DNA from: Coprococcus sp.
GTDB taxonomy: Bacteria > Bacillota > Clostridia > Lachnospirales > Lachnospiraceae
Direction of reading: 5' to 3'
Length of the DNA: 64,000 nucleotides
Assembly: GCA_016296785.1 (NCBI GenBank)
Contig: JAEDHX010000001.1
Location: 18,562 to 82,561, forward strand
Below the pieces are notes generated by a model, which saw only the letters and a program-made list of their open reading frames with translations, had not been told where the DNA came from and searched no databases. Shown piece after piece: positions 1 to 7,813 of this stretch (within the stretch, counting starts at the first letter, position 1; every line of letters starts with the position of its first letter). A program made the position numbers and the translations under genes.

Positions 1-1
1 C

Positions 2-517
2 GAGGATCCAAGCCTGATAATTTATGCTCCTGTAAGAGTACTGGGTAATGATACTATAGTAACTAATGGCGACCAGACAGATACTGCATATGATGGTATC
101 TCAAATGGATTAACCTTTGAACAGTCATTAAGAATAAGAGAATTTGAGCCTGATGGACCTAATTATACTCCTAGAATTTCAGGTGTAATGCATGTTGAAA
201 ATGGAGTATATGATTATCAGATGTCTATATTAAAGAGTAATAATGGTAATCCTGATGCTTGTAACAGATATACATTTTCATATGAGAATCCTGTAAGTGG
301 TGAGGGACATTTTATTCATACATATATGCATGATGGTAATCCACTTCCTTCATTTGAAGGAGAGCCAAAGCTTGTAGGTATTTCCGGTAATATTGATGAA
401 TTTGCTGATATGATATGGAATAGCCTTAATGAGGAAAATAAGGTTTCATTGTTTGTTAGATATATTGATATTGCTACAGGCAAATATGAGACAAGAATAA
501 TTAATAAGAACAAATAA
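2..517 (+). CDS. IMP cyclohydrolase, PurO-like (partial, N-terminus outside window)
   Basis: The reading frame is already open at the left edge of the window, so only the last 171 residues are seen and the start lies outside. The visible part carries the motifs APVRVLGNDT and TNGDQTDT near its beginning, which I recognise from the archaeal-type (PurO) IMP cyclohydrolase family. Family members close the ring of FAICAR to give IMP, the last step of purine synthesis. The next gene is the formyltransferase that makes FAICAR, 45 bp downstream, so the two adjacent enzymes together replace the usual fused PurH. The assignment rests on remembered family motifs and on context. Confidence 0.85.
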   Translation, partial: EDPSLIIYAPVRVLGNDTIVTNGDQTDTAYDGISNGLTFEQSLRIREFEPDGPNYTPRISGVMHVENGVYDYQMSILKSNNGNPDACNRYTFSYENPVSGEGHFIHTYMHDGNPLPSFEGEPKLVGISGNIDEFADMIWNSLNEENKVSLFVRYIDIATGKYETRIINKNK

Positions 518-562
518 TTCTATTTTGGAGCAATGTGCAATTTAAGGAGGATAATATTAATT

Positions 563-1741
563 ATGAACGAGATTCAATTAAAGTATGGATGTAATCCAAA
601 TCAGAAGCCATCACGTATTTTTATGGAGGATGGAAGTGAGTTGCCTGTTAAGGTATTAAATGGTAAGCCTGGATATATTAATTTTCTTGATGCATTTAAC
701 GGCTGGCAGCTTGTTAAAGAGCTTAAGGCAGCTACAGGGCTTCCTGCAGCAACATCATTTAAGCATGTTTCACCTGCAGGTGCAGCAGTAGGTCTTCCTC
801 TTGATGATACACTAGCAAAGATTTATTGGGTTGATGATCTTGGCGAATTATCTCCACTTGCATGTGCATATGCAAGAGCCAGAGGTGCAGACAGAATGTC
901 TTCATTTGGTGATTTTATCGCACTTTCAGATATATGTGATGAAGATACAGCCAGACTTATTAAAAGAGAAGTATCTGATGGTGTAATTGCACCTGGTTAT
1001 ACAGAAGAAGCTATGAAGCTTTTATTAGAAAAGAAAAAAGGCAATTATAATGTGATTCAGATAGATGAAAACTATGTTCCAGCTGAAATTGAAAGAAAGC
1101 AGGTATATGGAATTACATTTGAGCAGGGAAGAAATGAGCTTAATATTGATGAGGATCTTCTTTCAAATATTGTAACAGTTAATAAGGAGATACCTGAGGA
1201 AGCACTTATTGATTTAAAGATATCACTTATTACACTAAAGTATACTCAGTCTAATTCTGTATGCTATGTTAAAGGTGGTCAGGCAATTGGTATTGGTGCA
1301 GGACAGCAGTCGAGAATTCACTGTACAAGACTTGCAGGACAGAAAGCAGATAACTGGTTCCTTCGTCAGGCTCCACAGGTAATGAATCTTGAATTCGTTG
1401 ATAATCTTGGCAGAGCTGACAGAGATAATGCTATTGATGTATATATTGGTGATGAATATGAGGATGTTCTTCGTGAAGGCGAGTGGCAGAAACGTTTCAA
1501 GGTAAAGCCACCTGTATTTACAAGAGAAGAAAAAAGAGCATGGCTTGATAAAAATCAGGATGTTACTCTTGGTTCTGACGCATTCTTCCCATTTTCTGAT
1601 AATATTGAGAGAGCATATAAAAGTGGTGTAAAATATATTGCACAACCAGGTGGTTCTGTAAGGGATGATCTCGTAATTGAATGCTGTGATAAATATAATA
1701 TGGCAATGGTATTTACAGGTATAAGATTATTCCATCATTAA
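563..1741 (+). CDS. purH: Phosphoribosylaminoimidazolecarboxamide (AICAR) formyltransferase, stand-alone
   Basis: This cytoplasmic enzyme uses 10-formyl-tetrahydrofolate to convert AICAR to FAICAR. The 392-residue protein corresponds only to the transformylase half of ordinary PurH (about 510-530 residues) and has no N-terminal cyclohydrolase domain. Residues 67-71 read KHVSP, the conserved Lys-His pair of the transformylase active site, and GIGAGQQSR and IAQPGGSVRD are also family motifs. I chose the ATG at 563 because AAGGAGG at 544-550 precedes it; an earlier in-frame start at 533 lacks such a site. The upstream neighbour is a PurO-type cyclohydrolase, which supplies the missing activity. 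Confidence 0.93.
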   Translation: MNEIQLKYGCNPNQKPSRIFMEDGSELPVKVLNGKPGYINFLDAFNGWQLVKELKAATGLPAATSFKHVSPAGAAVGLPLDDTLAKIYWVDDLGELSPLACAYARARGADRMSSFGDFIALSDICDEDTARLIKREVSDGVIAPGYTEEAMKLLLEKKKGNYNVIQIDENYVPAEIERKQVYGITFEQGRNELNIDEDLLSNIVTVNKEIPEEALIDLKISLITLKYTQSNSVCYVKGGQAIGIGAGQQSRIHCTRLAGQKADNWFLRQAPQVMNLEFVDNLGRADRDNAIDVYIGDEYEDVLREGEWQKRFKVKPPVFTREEKRAWLDKNQDVTLGSDAFFPFSDNIERAYKSGVKYIAQPGGSVRDDLVIECCDKYNMAMVFTGIRLFHH

Positions 1742-1768
1742 AAAGAAATATATATGGTAAGGTAAGAT

Positions 1769-2590
1769 ATGGCAAATAGAAGAAGGCATAGAAGATATAA
1801 AAGATATAAGCTTGATTATAGAAAGCTTATACTTTTTATCGTCTTCTGTGGAGCGGTATTGTTCGCTCTTATATATGGTGTTTCTGCACTGATTTCACAT
1901 AAAACTGAATATTATGACGAGGGACTTAAACTATACGAGGAGTCTAACTACGATGAGGCACTTCAAAAATTCGAAGCGGCACTTAGTGAGTCCCAGCTTT
2001 TTTCTAAAGATACTGATAAGAATATCATGCTATATATTGCTGATACTTATATGAAGCAGGGAAATTATGAGTCAGCTTTATTGACATATAAGGATATTCT
2101 TGATAATTACAGGGTGAATAATAAGGAAGTTACATCAATGATGGAGCTTGCTGATGGTTTGTATTGTTTTGATCAGGGCAATTATACCAGTGCTGTTTCA
2201 ATTCTTGAGAGTAAGGTTGACAGATGGCATGAATTATATATGTATATTGGAACCTGCTATGCAATGCTCAATAATTCCGATAAAATGTTTGAGAATTATG
2301 AAGCATATGTAAAGGAATTTGGTTTTAATTCATATATATATTCTCAGTATGCATCGTATTATATCAGTATTGATGATTATGAAACTGCTATTGGATACAT
2401 TAATAATGGTTTAGATAGCGACAAGGAATATAATGCAAATTTGCGTCTTATGGAAGTGGCTTATTATGAGCATCAGCATGATTATAATAAAGCATACGAG
2501 CTCTCAAAGGAGCTTGTTGAATTATATCCTGATTATGAAGAAGCTCAAAGAGAGTACATATTCCTTAGCACAAGGCAGACATTAGAATAA
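1769..2590 (+). CDS. Membrane-anchored tetratricopeptide-repeat protein
   Basis: The 273-residue protein has a very basic N-terminus (Arg, His, Lys-rich, residues 3-20), one hydrophobic membrane segment at about residues 20-42, and then an extracytoplasmic-looking part made of helical TPR-type repeats, for example YDEGLKLYEESNYDEALQKF and YMKQGNYESALLTYKDIL. TPR domains usually hold protein partners; no catalytic motif is visible. It lies 28 bp after the purine formyltransferase gene and 16 bp before the alarmone synthetase gene, so it is probably co-transcribed with them. I cannot name a specific role. Confidence 0.75.
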   Translation: MANRRRHRRYKRYKLDYRKLILFIVFCGAVLFALIYGVSALISHKTEYYDEGLKLYEESNYDEALQKFEAALSESQLFSKDTDKNIMLYIADTYMKQGNYESALLTYKDILDNYRVNNKEVTSMMELADGLYCFDQGNYTSAVSILESKVDRWHELYMYIGTCYAMLNNSDKMFENYEAYVKEFGFNSYIYSQYASYYISIDDYETAIGYINNGLDSDKEYNANLRLMEVAYYEHQHDYNKAYELSKELVELYPDYEEAQREYIFLSTRQTLE

Positions 2591-2606
2591 TTTTGGAGGG
2601 GTTACT

Positions 2607-3410
2607 ATGGAGATACAATTATGGCGTGAGATTCTGTCTCCATATGAGCAAGCAGTAGATGAGCTTTTAATAAAGTTTAATCATATTATTGCTCAATATA
2701 GAAATTCAGGACAGTATTCACCTATTGAAGCTGTAAATGGCAGAGTAAAGAAAATATCAAGTATTCTCGATAAGATGCAGAAAAAGAATATTGCAATGGA
2801 TCAGATTGTTGAGGAAATGGATGACATTGCCGGTATTAGAGTTATTTGTCAGTTCGTTGAGGATATTGATAAGGTGGTCGAGATAATTCGCGGAAGAAGC
2901 GATATGAGAATTCGTGAAGAGAAGGATTATATTACTAATGCAAAGCAAAGCGGATATCAGAGCTATCACATTATTCTAGATTATGATGTGTATACAATTA
3001 ATGGACCAAAGACAATTCAGGCGGAGATTCAGATTAGGACGCTTGCTATGAATTTTTGGGCTACGATTGAGCATTCATTGCAATATAAGTATAAGCATAA
3101 TATGCCACTTCACATTAAGGAAAAGCTTCATGCTGCTGCTGTTGCTACAGTTACACTTGATAAAGAGATGTCTCAGGTACGCGGAGAGATAATGGATGCA
3201 CAGAATTCATTTAATATCAAAGCAATTATTGTATCTGAAATACTTACTAATATCCAGAATTTATATAGAGTTGGAAACCAGCGCGAAGTAATTAAAATAC
3301 AGGATGAATTCTATAATATATATAAACAGGATGATTTAGAGCTTCTTACTTCATTTGCAAAGCAACTTGATATTATTGCAGAAGGATATAAGGCTCAGAG
3401 CCTAAATTAG
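2607..3410 (+). CDS. relQ: Small alarmone synthetase, GTP pyrophosphokinase (RelQ/YjbM type)
   Basis: This is a 267-residue single-domain (p)ppGpp synthetase that moves pyrophosphate from ATP to GDP or GTP. It has the family motifs MDDIAGIRVIC at about 71-81, the substrate-binding loop SGYQSYH at about 115-121 and EIQIRTLAMNFWATIEH at about 137-153. It lacks the HD hydrolase, TGS and ACT domains of long RelA/SpoT enzymes, so it should only synthesise. It is somewhat longer than Bacillus RelQ (about 210 residues), with an extra helical C-terminus. A strong site, GGAGGGG, precedes the ATG. Placement after purine genes is suggestive but may be chance. Confidence 0.9.
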   Translation: MEIQLWREILSPYEQAVDELLIKFNHIIAQYRNSGQYSPIEAVNGRVKKISSILDKMQKKNIAMDQIVEEMDDIAGIRVICQFVEDIDKVVEIIRGRSDMRIREEKDYITNAKQSGYQSYHIILDYDVYTINGPKTIQAEIQIRTLAMNFWATIEHSLQYKYKHNMPLHIKEKLHAAAVATVTLDKEMSQVRGEIMDAQNSFNIKAIIVSEILTNIQNLYRVGNQREVIKIQDEFYNIYKQDDLELLTSFAKQLDIIAEGYKAQSLN

Positions 3411-3418
3411 GAGAATAT

Positions 3419-4795
3419 ATGAGATTACCGGAAGCATTTGACAGAAGAATTAAAGAACAATTATTGGATGAATATGATGCGTATATTGAATGCCTAAATA
3501 ATAAAATGAATCATGGCATAAGAATAAATACATCTAAGATTAGTGTTGAGGAATTTATGCAGATTTCACCATTCGAGCTTACAAAGGTTGAATGGACAAA
3601 TAATGGTTTCTACTATGATGCAGACAAATATACTCCTTCAAAGCATCCATATTATTATGCAGGTTTATATTATATACAAGAGCCTAGTGCTATGACTCCT
3701 GCAAGTGTTCTTGATATTGAAGAGGGTGATTTGGTTCTTGATATTTGTGCGGCACCAGGTGGAAAGTCAACAGAGCTTGCTGCTAAGCTTAATGGTACCG
3801 GTATACTTATTACTAATGATATTAGTAATTCAAGGGCAAAGGCCTTGCTTAAGAATATGGAGTTATTTGGTATTGCTAATATGTGCATTGTAAATGAACC
3901 TCCAAATAATATTGCCTCATCATTTCCTAGTATGTTTGATAAGATTTTAATAGATGCACCTTGCTCTGGTGAAGGCATGTTCAGAAAGTCTGCTTCTATG
4001 GTTACGGCTTGGGAGAATAATGGTACTGAATTATTTGCCGGTCTTCAAAAAGGAATACTGAATGAAATGGTAAAATGTCTTAAGCCTGGTGGAACAATGC
4101 TTTATTCTACGTGTACATTTTCACCTGAGGAGAACGAACAGTCTGTGGAGTATTTATTATCTCTTGATGATTCATTATATCTTAAAGAGGTACCAAAATA
4201 TAAAGGATTTGATGATGGACACGTAGGCTGGGGTAATACTAATTGCAAAGAGCTGATAAAATGTGCAAGACTATGGCCTCACAGAATAAAGGGAGAGGGA
4301 CATTTTATTGCATTAATTGGTAAAAAGAATGATGATGACAAATCATATTCTACTGAATATAGATTCAAGCCATATAAGCTTGATGAATATACATCAGAAT
4401 TTTTGTCGCATATAAGCGACGAAGCCGGCATAGATTCTGATAGAATTGAGGAAAATAAAGGTAAGCTGTATTATATTCCTGAAGGAACCCCGGATGTTAG
4501 AGGTCTTAGACTATTAAGACAAGGATTATATCTTGGTGAGGTAAAGAAGAATCGTTTTGAACCCGGACAGTCACTTGCTATGTATTTAAGGATGAAGGAT
4601 TATGATAATTGCATATCCTTATCTGCAGATGATAATCGAATAATTAAGTACCTAAAAGGTGAAACAATAGAGGTAGATGAAGATATTAGGAATGGATATA
4701 CACTTATTTGTGTAGATGGGTATCCTCTTGGATGGGCCAAGAATAACAATGGTGTATTAAAGAATAAATATTTGTCAGGTTGGAGGATGATGTAA
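3419..4795 (+). CDS. rsmF: RNA (cytosine-5-)-methyltransferase, NOL1/NOP2/Sun family (RsmF-like)
   Basis: The protein has 458 residues. The N-terminal half is a SAM-dependent Rossmann methyltransferase: DICAAPGGKSTELAAKL is the SAM-binding motif, DAPCSGEGMFRK contains the conserved PCS cysteine, and STCTFSPEENE contains the TC catalytic cysteine. Both cysteines of the m5C mechanism are therefore present. The C-terminal 150 residues (from about VRGLRLLRQGLYLG) match the PUA-like RNA-binding tail of RsmF proteins. The likely substrate is 16S rRNA; the exact target base cannot be read from sequence. The stop overlaps the start of the next gene (TAATG). Confidence 0.88.
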   Translation: MRLPEAFDRRIKEQLLDEYDAYIECLNNKMNHGIRINTSKISVEEFMQISPFELTKVEWTNNGFYYDADKYTPSKHPYYYAGLYYIQEPSAMTPASVLDIEEGDLVLDICAAPGGKSTELAAKLNGTGILITNDISNSRAKALLKNMELFGIANMCIVNEPPNNIASSFPSMFDKILIDAPCSGEGMFRKSASMVTAWENNGTELFAGLQKGILNEMVKCLKPGGTMLYSTCTFSPEENEQSVEYLLSLDDSLYLKEVPKYKGFDDGHVGWGNTNCKELIKCARLWPHRIKGEGHFIALIGKKNDDDKSYSTEYRFKPYKLDEYTSEFLSHISDEAGIDSDRIEENKGKLYYIPEGTPDVRGLRLLRQGLYLGEVKKNRFEPGQSLAMYLRMKDYDNCISLSADDNRIIKYLKGETIEVDEDIRNGYTLICVDGYPLGWAKNNNGVLKNKYLSGWRMM

Positions 4796-5553
4796 TGAAG
4801 AAAATAGCAGTTATTACCGGAGCGTCTTCCGGTATTGGTAGGGAATTTGCATTACAAATTAGTAAAAAATATAGTTCAATAGAAGAAATATGGATTATTG
4901 CCAGAAGAACAGATAAGCTTAATGAGGTTAAGAAGGAAATACATGGTAAGCTTGTAAGAGTACTTAGTCTTGACTTATTAAAGGATTCAGATATTAATTT
5001 CTATAAATCACTTCTTGAAAGATTAAATCCTTCAATTCGTCTTTTAGTAAATGCTGCCGGATATGGTATATGTGGTCATTTTGAAGATACTTCTTATGAG
5101 GACAATATTGGAATGATTGATTTGAATTGTAAAGCACTTGTAGCTATTACTCATATTTCACTTCCTTATATGGCGTCACCTTCAAATATAATAAATGTTG
5201 CATCATCAGCCGGATTTCTTCCGCAACCGTCATTTTCGATTTATGCGGCAACAAAATCAATGGTTCTTAGCTTTTCAAGGGCATTAAACAGAGAATTGTT
5301 TGATAAGAATATTACAGTTACAGCAGTTTGTCCAGGTCCTGTTAATACAGAATTTTTTGATATTGCTGAGAAGAATACAAATAGCAAGGCATACAAATAC
5401 ATGTTAAGGGTCAGCCCTAAGAGGGTCGTTAATAAAGCACTATTAGATTCCTTCTATTTCAAGGAGGTTTCTGTATACAGCTTTCCAATAAAGGCATTTA
5501 GAATCCTAGCTAAATTTATGCCACATGGATTTATGCTTAATTTCTTAAAATAA
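4795..5553 (+). CDS. Short-chain dehydrogenase/reductase family oxidoreductase
   Basis: The 252-residue protein is a classical SDR. The nucleotide-binding glycine motif TGASSGIG is at residues 8-15, NAAGYG marks the central strand, and the catalytic YxxxK is seen as YAATK. A C-terminal hydrophobic stretch (SFPIKAFRILAKFMP) may be substrate-specific or membrane-associated. The ATG at 4795 overlaps the preceding stop codon and is preceded by GGAGG; a TTG fifteen bases earlier is a less likely start. The substrate is unknown. Confidence 0.8.
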   Translation: MKKIAVITGASSGIGREFALQISKKYSSIEEIWIIARRTDKLNEVKKEIHGKLVRVLSLDLLKDSDINFYKSLLERLNPSIRLLVNAAGYGICGHFEDTSYEDNIGMIDLNCKALVAITHISLPYMASPSNIINVASSAGFLPQPSFSIYAATKSMVLSFSRALNRELFDKNITVTAVCPGPVNTEFFDIAEKNTNSKAYKYMLRVSPKRVVNKALLDSFYFKEVSVYSFPIKAFRILAKFMPHGFMLNFLK

Positions 5554-5587
5554 TCAATTATGGGTATAGACTTAGGAGAAAAACAAA

Positions 5588-6163
5588 TTGGATAAAGGTA
5601 AATATGGTTATATAGAAAATCATAAGAAAAAGCTTTTGATTAGCATTATTGTTCTGGGCTTAGTTATAATAGTCGGAGTATTTTTTTCTGTAGCATTATT
5701 TGGTACAAGGAAGAATTTGTTTATTGTTCTTCCGATCCTTACATGTATACCATTTGCAAAGCAAATAGTACTATATATTATGTGTGCTAATTTTAAACCA
5801 TTATCAAAAGAAGAATACAATATAATTAATAAAAAAATTGATTATGCCAATTCAAATGATTTAATATATGATCTATCATTTAGCAGATATGAGGGAATAT
5901 TATATTTTCCTGTTGCAGTTATAAGAAACGGAAGAATTCTATTATTATATAATTCCGGCTTTAAAAAGAAGTATCCTGATAATGCAAGCCTAAAAAAGGA
6001 GATAGAAAATTCGCTTGTTAACAGGAAGGATTCTTATGTAGTTGTATTAACTACCAGCTTAAAGGAATTTATAAGTAAGGCTAATTCAATAAAAGCGCCG
6101 ACTGAGGAATTCATATCAAGAGATAAAAAGGTTAGAAATAGCCTTTTTGAGCTGGGAGTTTAA
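5588..6163 (+). CDS. Conserved-looking membrane protein of unknown function
   Basis: I do not recognise this 191-residue protein. It starts with TTG after GGAGAA. A charged N-terminus is followed by two hydrophobic segments at about residues 15-36 and 44-64, then a soluble C-terminal domain of about 120 residues with alternating beta-like and charged stretches (LYFPVAVIRNGRILLLY, DSYVVVLTTSLKEFI). No enzyme motif is visible. It lies between an SDR and a pseudouridine synthase on the same strand and its stop sits immediately before the next ATG, so the three genes are probably one transcript. Confidence 0.6.
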   Translation: MDKGKYGYIENHKKKLLISIIVLGLVIIVGVFFSVALFGTRKNLFIVLPILTCIPFAKQIVLYIMCANFKPLSKEEYNIINKKIDYANSNDLIYDLSFSRYEGILYFPVAVIRNGRILLLYNSGFKKKYPDNASLKKEIENSLVNRKDSYVVVLTTSLKEFISKANSIKAPTEEFISRDKKVRNSLFELGV

Positions 6164-6164
6164 T

Positions 6165-7142
6165 ATGCAGGAAATAATTGTTGACAAAAATGAAGCCGGA
6201 CAAAAACTTACAAAGCTTCTTATGAAGTATCTTGATAAAGCACCATCAAGCTTTATATATAAGATGCTAAGAAAGAAGAATATAAAAATAAACGGAGTTC
6301 GAGCTAAAGGCGATGAGCTTCTAAATATTAATGATGTAATAAATATCTATTTATCTGATGATACTATTTATGAATTTCAAAGTAGTAAGGGCTATGAACC
6401 AAAAACGCCAAAGAACGATTTTACTTTAGATGTAGTATATGAAGATGATAATATACTAATTGCTAATAAGCCTATAGGGGTGTTGTCTCAAAAGGCTGAA
6501 GCAAATGACTATTCTATAAATGAAGCATTTATTGATTATTTGGTTGAAAAGGGAGAAATAAGTCTTAATCAGTTAAAGACATTTAAACCGTCAATATGCA
6601 ACAGACTGGACAGAAATACTTCCGGTCTGATTATTTGTGGAAAAACACTTGTTGGAAGTCGTGAAATTAATAGAATAATTAAGAACAGACTTATCGATAA
6701 GTATTATTATACAATAGCAATTGGTGAAATTAGCAGTGTTATTGATAGTAGGTGTTATCATATCAAAGAAAATAATAAGGTGCAGATTTTTGATAATAAG
6801 CCTGCCGGAATTAATACCACGGAGATTCATACAATATTTGAACCTGTAAAAACAAATAAAGGCTATACACTAATGAAGGTTCAATTAATCACAGGAAAAA
6901 CTCATCAGATCAGAGCCCAGGCAGCACACCTTGGAATACCGTTAATTGGTGATATGAAATATAAAAATAATAGCAAATCTGAAGTGACTGCAGGTATTAA
7001 GAGATTAAAGCACCAGCTTCTTCATTGTGAGAGTCTATATTTTCATGATATCGAAGGAGCTCTTAGTTATCTAAATGGTAAAAGAATTGTGTGTAAGAAA
7101 CCAAAGTTATTTTGTGATATAGAAAAGGAAATATTCGGATAA
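6165..7142 (+). CDS. RluA-family 23S rRNA pseudouridine synthase
   Basis: The 325-residue protein has an N-terminal S4 RNA-binding domain (about residues 12-60, with AGQKLTKLLMKYL and KKNIKINGVRAKGDELL) and a catalytic domain with the RluA signature NRLDRNTSGLIICGKT. The Asp in RLDR is the catalytic residue that attacks the target uridine. GKTHQIRAQAAHLG is a second family motif. It resembles RluC more than RluD, but the target positions cannot be read. The ATG at 6165 lies one base after the preceding stop; an upstream TTG would overlap the preceding gene and is less likely. Confidence 0.88.
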   Translation: MQEIIVDKNEAGQKLTKLLMKYLDKAPSSFIYKMLRKKNIKINGVRAKGDELLNINDVINIYLSDDTIYEFQSSKGYEPKTPKNDFTLDVVYEDDNILIANKPIGVLSQKAEANDYSINEAFIDYLVEKGEISLNQLKTFKPSICNRLDRNTSGLIICGKTLVGSREINRIIKNRLIDKYYYTIAIGEISSVIDSRCYHIKENNKVQIFDNKPAGINTTEIHTIFEPVKTNKGYTLMKVQLITGKTHQIRAQAAHLGIPLIGDMKYKNNSKSEVTAGIKRLKHQLLHCESLYFHDIEGALSYLNGKRIVCKKPKLFCDIEKEIFG

Positions 7143-7679
7143 ATGGCAACCTGGAATTCAAGGGGTCTTAGAGGATCAACTTTAGAGGATATGATTAATT
7201 ATACAAATGAATATTATAGGGATAAAAAACTTGCACTTGTGCAAAAAATTCCTACTCCAATAAAACCCTTAAAGATAGATAAGGATAGCAGCCAGATTAC
7301 TCTTGCGTATTTTGAGAAGGATTCTACTGTTGACTATATTGGTACAGTACAAGGAATCCCTGTTTGCTTTGACGCAAAGGAGTGTGCAACGGATACATTT
7401 TCTATGCAGAATATTCATGAGCATCAATACAAATTTATGTCAGACTTTGAGGAACAAAATGGTATCAGTTTTTTGATAATATATTTTAAAGAAAGAAATT
7501 CTTTTTATTATATGCGATTTAAAGAACTTAAAGAATATGTTGACAGAATAAATGAAGGACATGCAAAGGTATTTAAATATAATGAACTTGAAACGAAATA
7601 TTTCTTAAAGGGTAAAAATGGTGCACTTGTTCATTATTTGGAAGGGTTGCAGCTTGATTTATCAGAAAGAGACGAATAG
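7143..7679 (+). CDS. recU: Holliday junction resolvase RecU
   Basis: RecU cuts four-way DNA junctions in recombinational repair and chromosome segregation. The 178-residue protein begins WNSRGLRGSTLEDMI, then has the PD-(D/E)xK-type core: STVDYIGTVQGIPVCFDAKE supplies the Asp, Glu and Lys metal-binding and catalytic residues. LIIYFKERNSFYYM follows as in the family. The length agrees with the family (about 170-200). The ATG follows the preceding TAA with no gap, and no clear ribosome site is present, so translation may be coupled to the pseudouridine synthase gene. Confidence 0.88.
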   Translation: MATWNSRGLRGSTLEDMINYTNEYYRDKKLALVQKIPTPIKPLKIDKDSSQITLAYFEKDSTVDYIGTVQGIPVCFDAKECATDTFSMQNIHEHQYKFMSDFEEQNGISFLIIYFKERNSFYYMRFKELKEYVDRINEGHAKVFKYNELETKYFLKGKNGALVHYLEGLQLDLSERDE

Positions 7680-7708
7680 AATAATTGTAATTATTTGTAA
7701 AATATATA

Positions 7709-7737
7709 TTGACAAAAATAATATGCATTTATATAAT
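7709..7737 (+). promoter_or_regulatory. Sigma-A promoter of the histidine operon
   Basis: TTGACA at 7709-7714 and TATAAT at 7732-7737 are separated by exactly 17 bp. This is a full consensus match. The start point would be near 7744, giving a leader of about 70 nt before hisZ. Confidence 0.85.
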
Positions 7738-7768
7738 TAGCACATTGTTTGATTATCGAATTACCAAA

Positions 7769-7788
7769 TTAGCACTTTAGTGCGCTAA
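7769..7788. promoter_or_regulatory. Palindrome in the hisZ leader, possible operator
   Basis: The 20-bp sequence TTAGCACTTTAGTGCGCTAA has outer arms TTAGC and GCTAA and an inner GCAC/GTGC pairing over a TTTA loop. It sits about 25 bp after the predicted start of transcription and before the AAGGAG site of hisZ. The position fits a repressor operator in a histidine operon. A TrpR-like HisR/YerC regulator is one conceivable partner, but this is inference. Confidence 0.4.
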
Positions 7789-7813
7789 ATTATAATTTAT
7801 AAGGAGAATTATT

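Noticed and set aside
1235..1645. 136-codon open frame on the - strand opposite purH
   Set aside because: It is antisense to a clear AICAR formyltransferase and has no recognisable motif.
7769..7788. CIRCE-like heat-shock element
   Set aside because: TTAGCAC and the right half resemble CIRCE, but the 9-bp spacer of CIRCE is absent and the downstream genes are for histidine synthesis.
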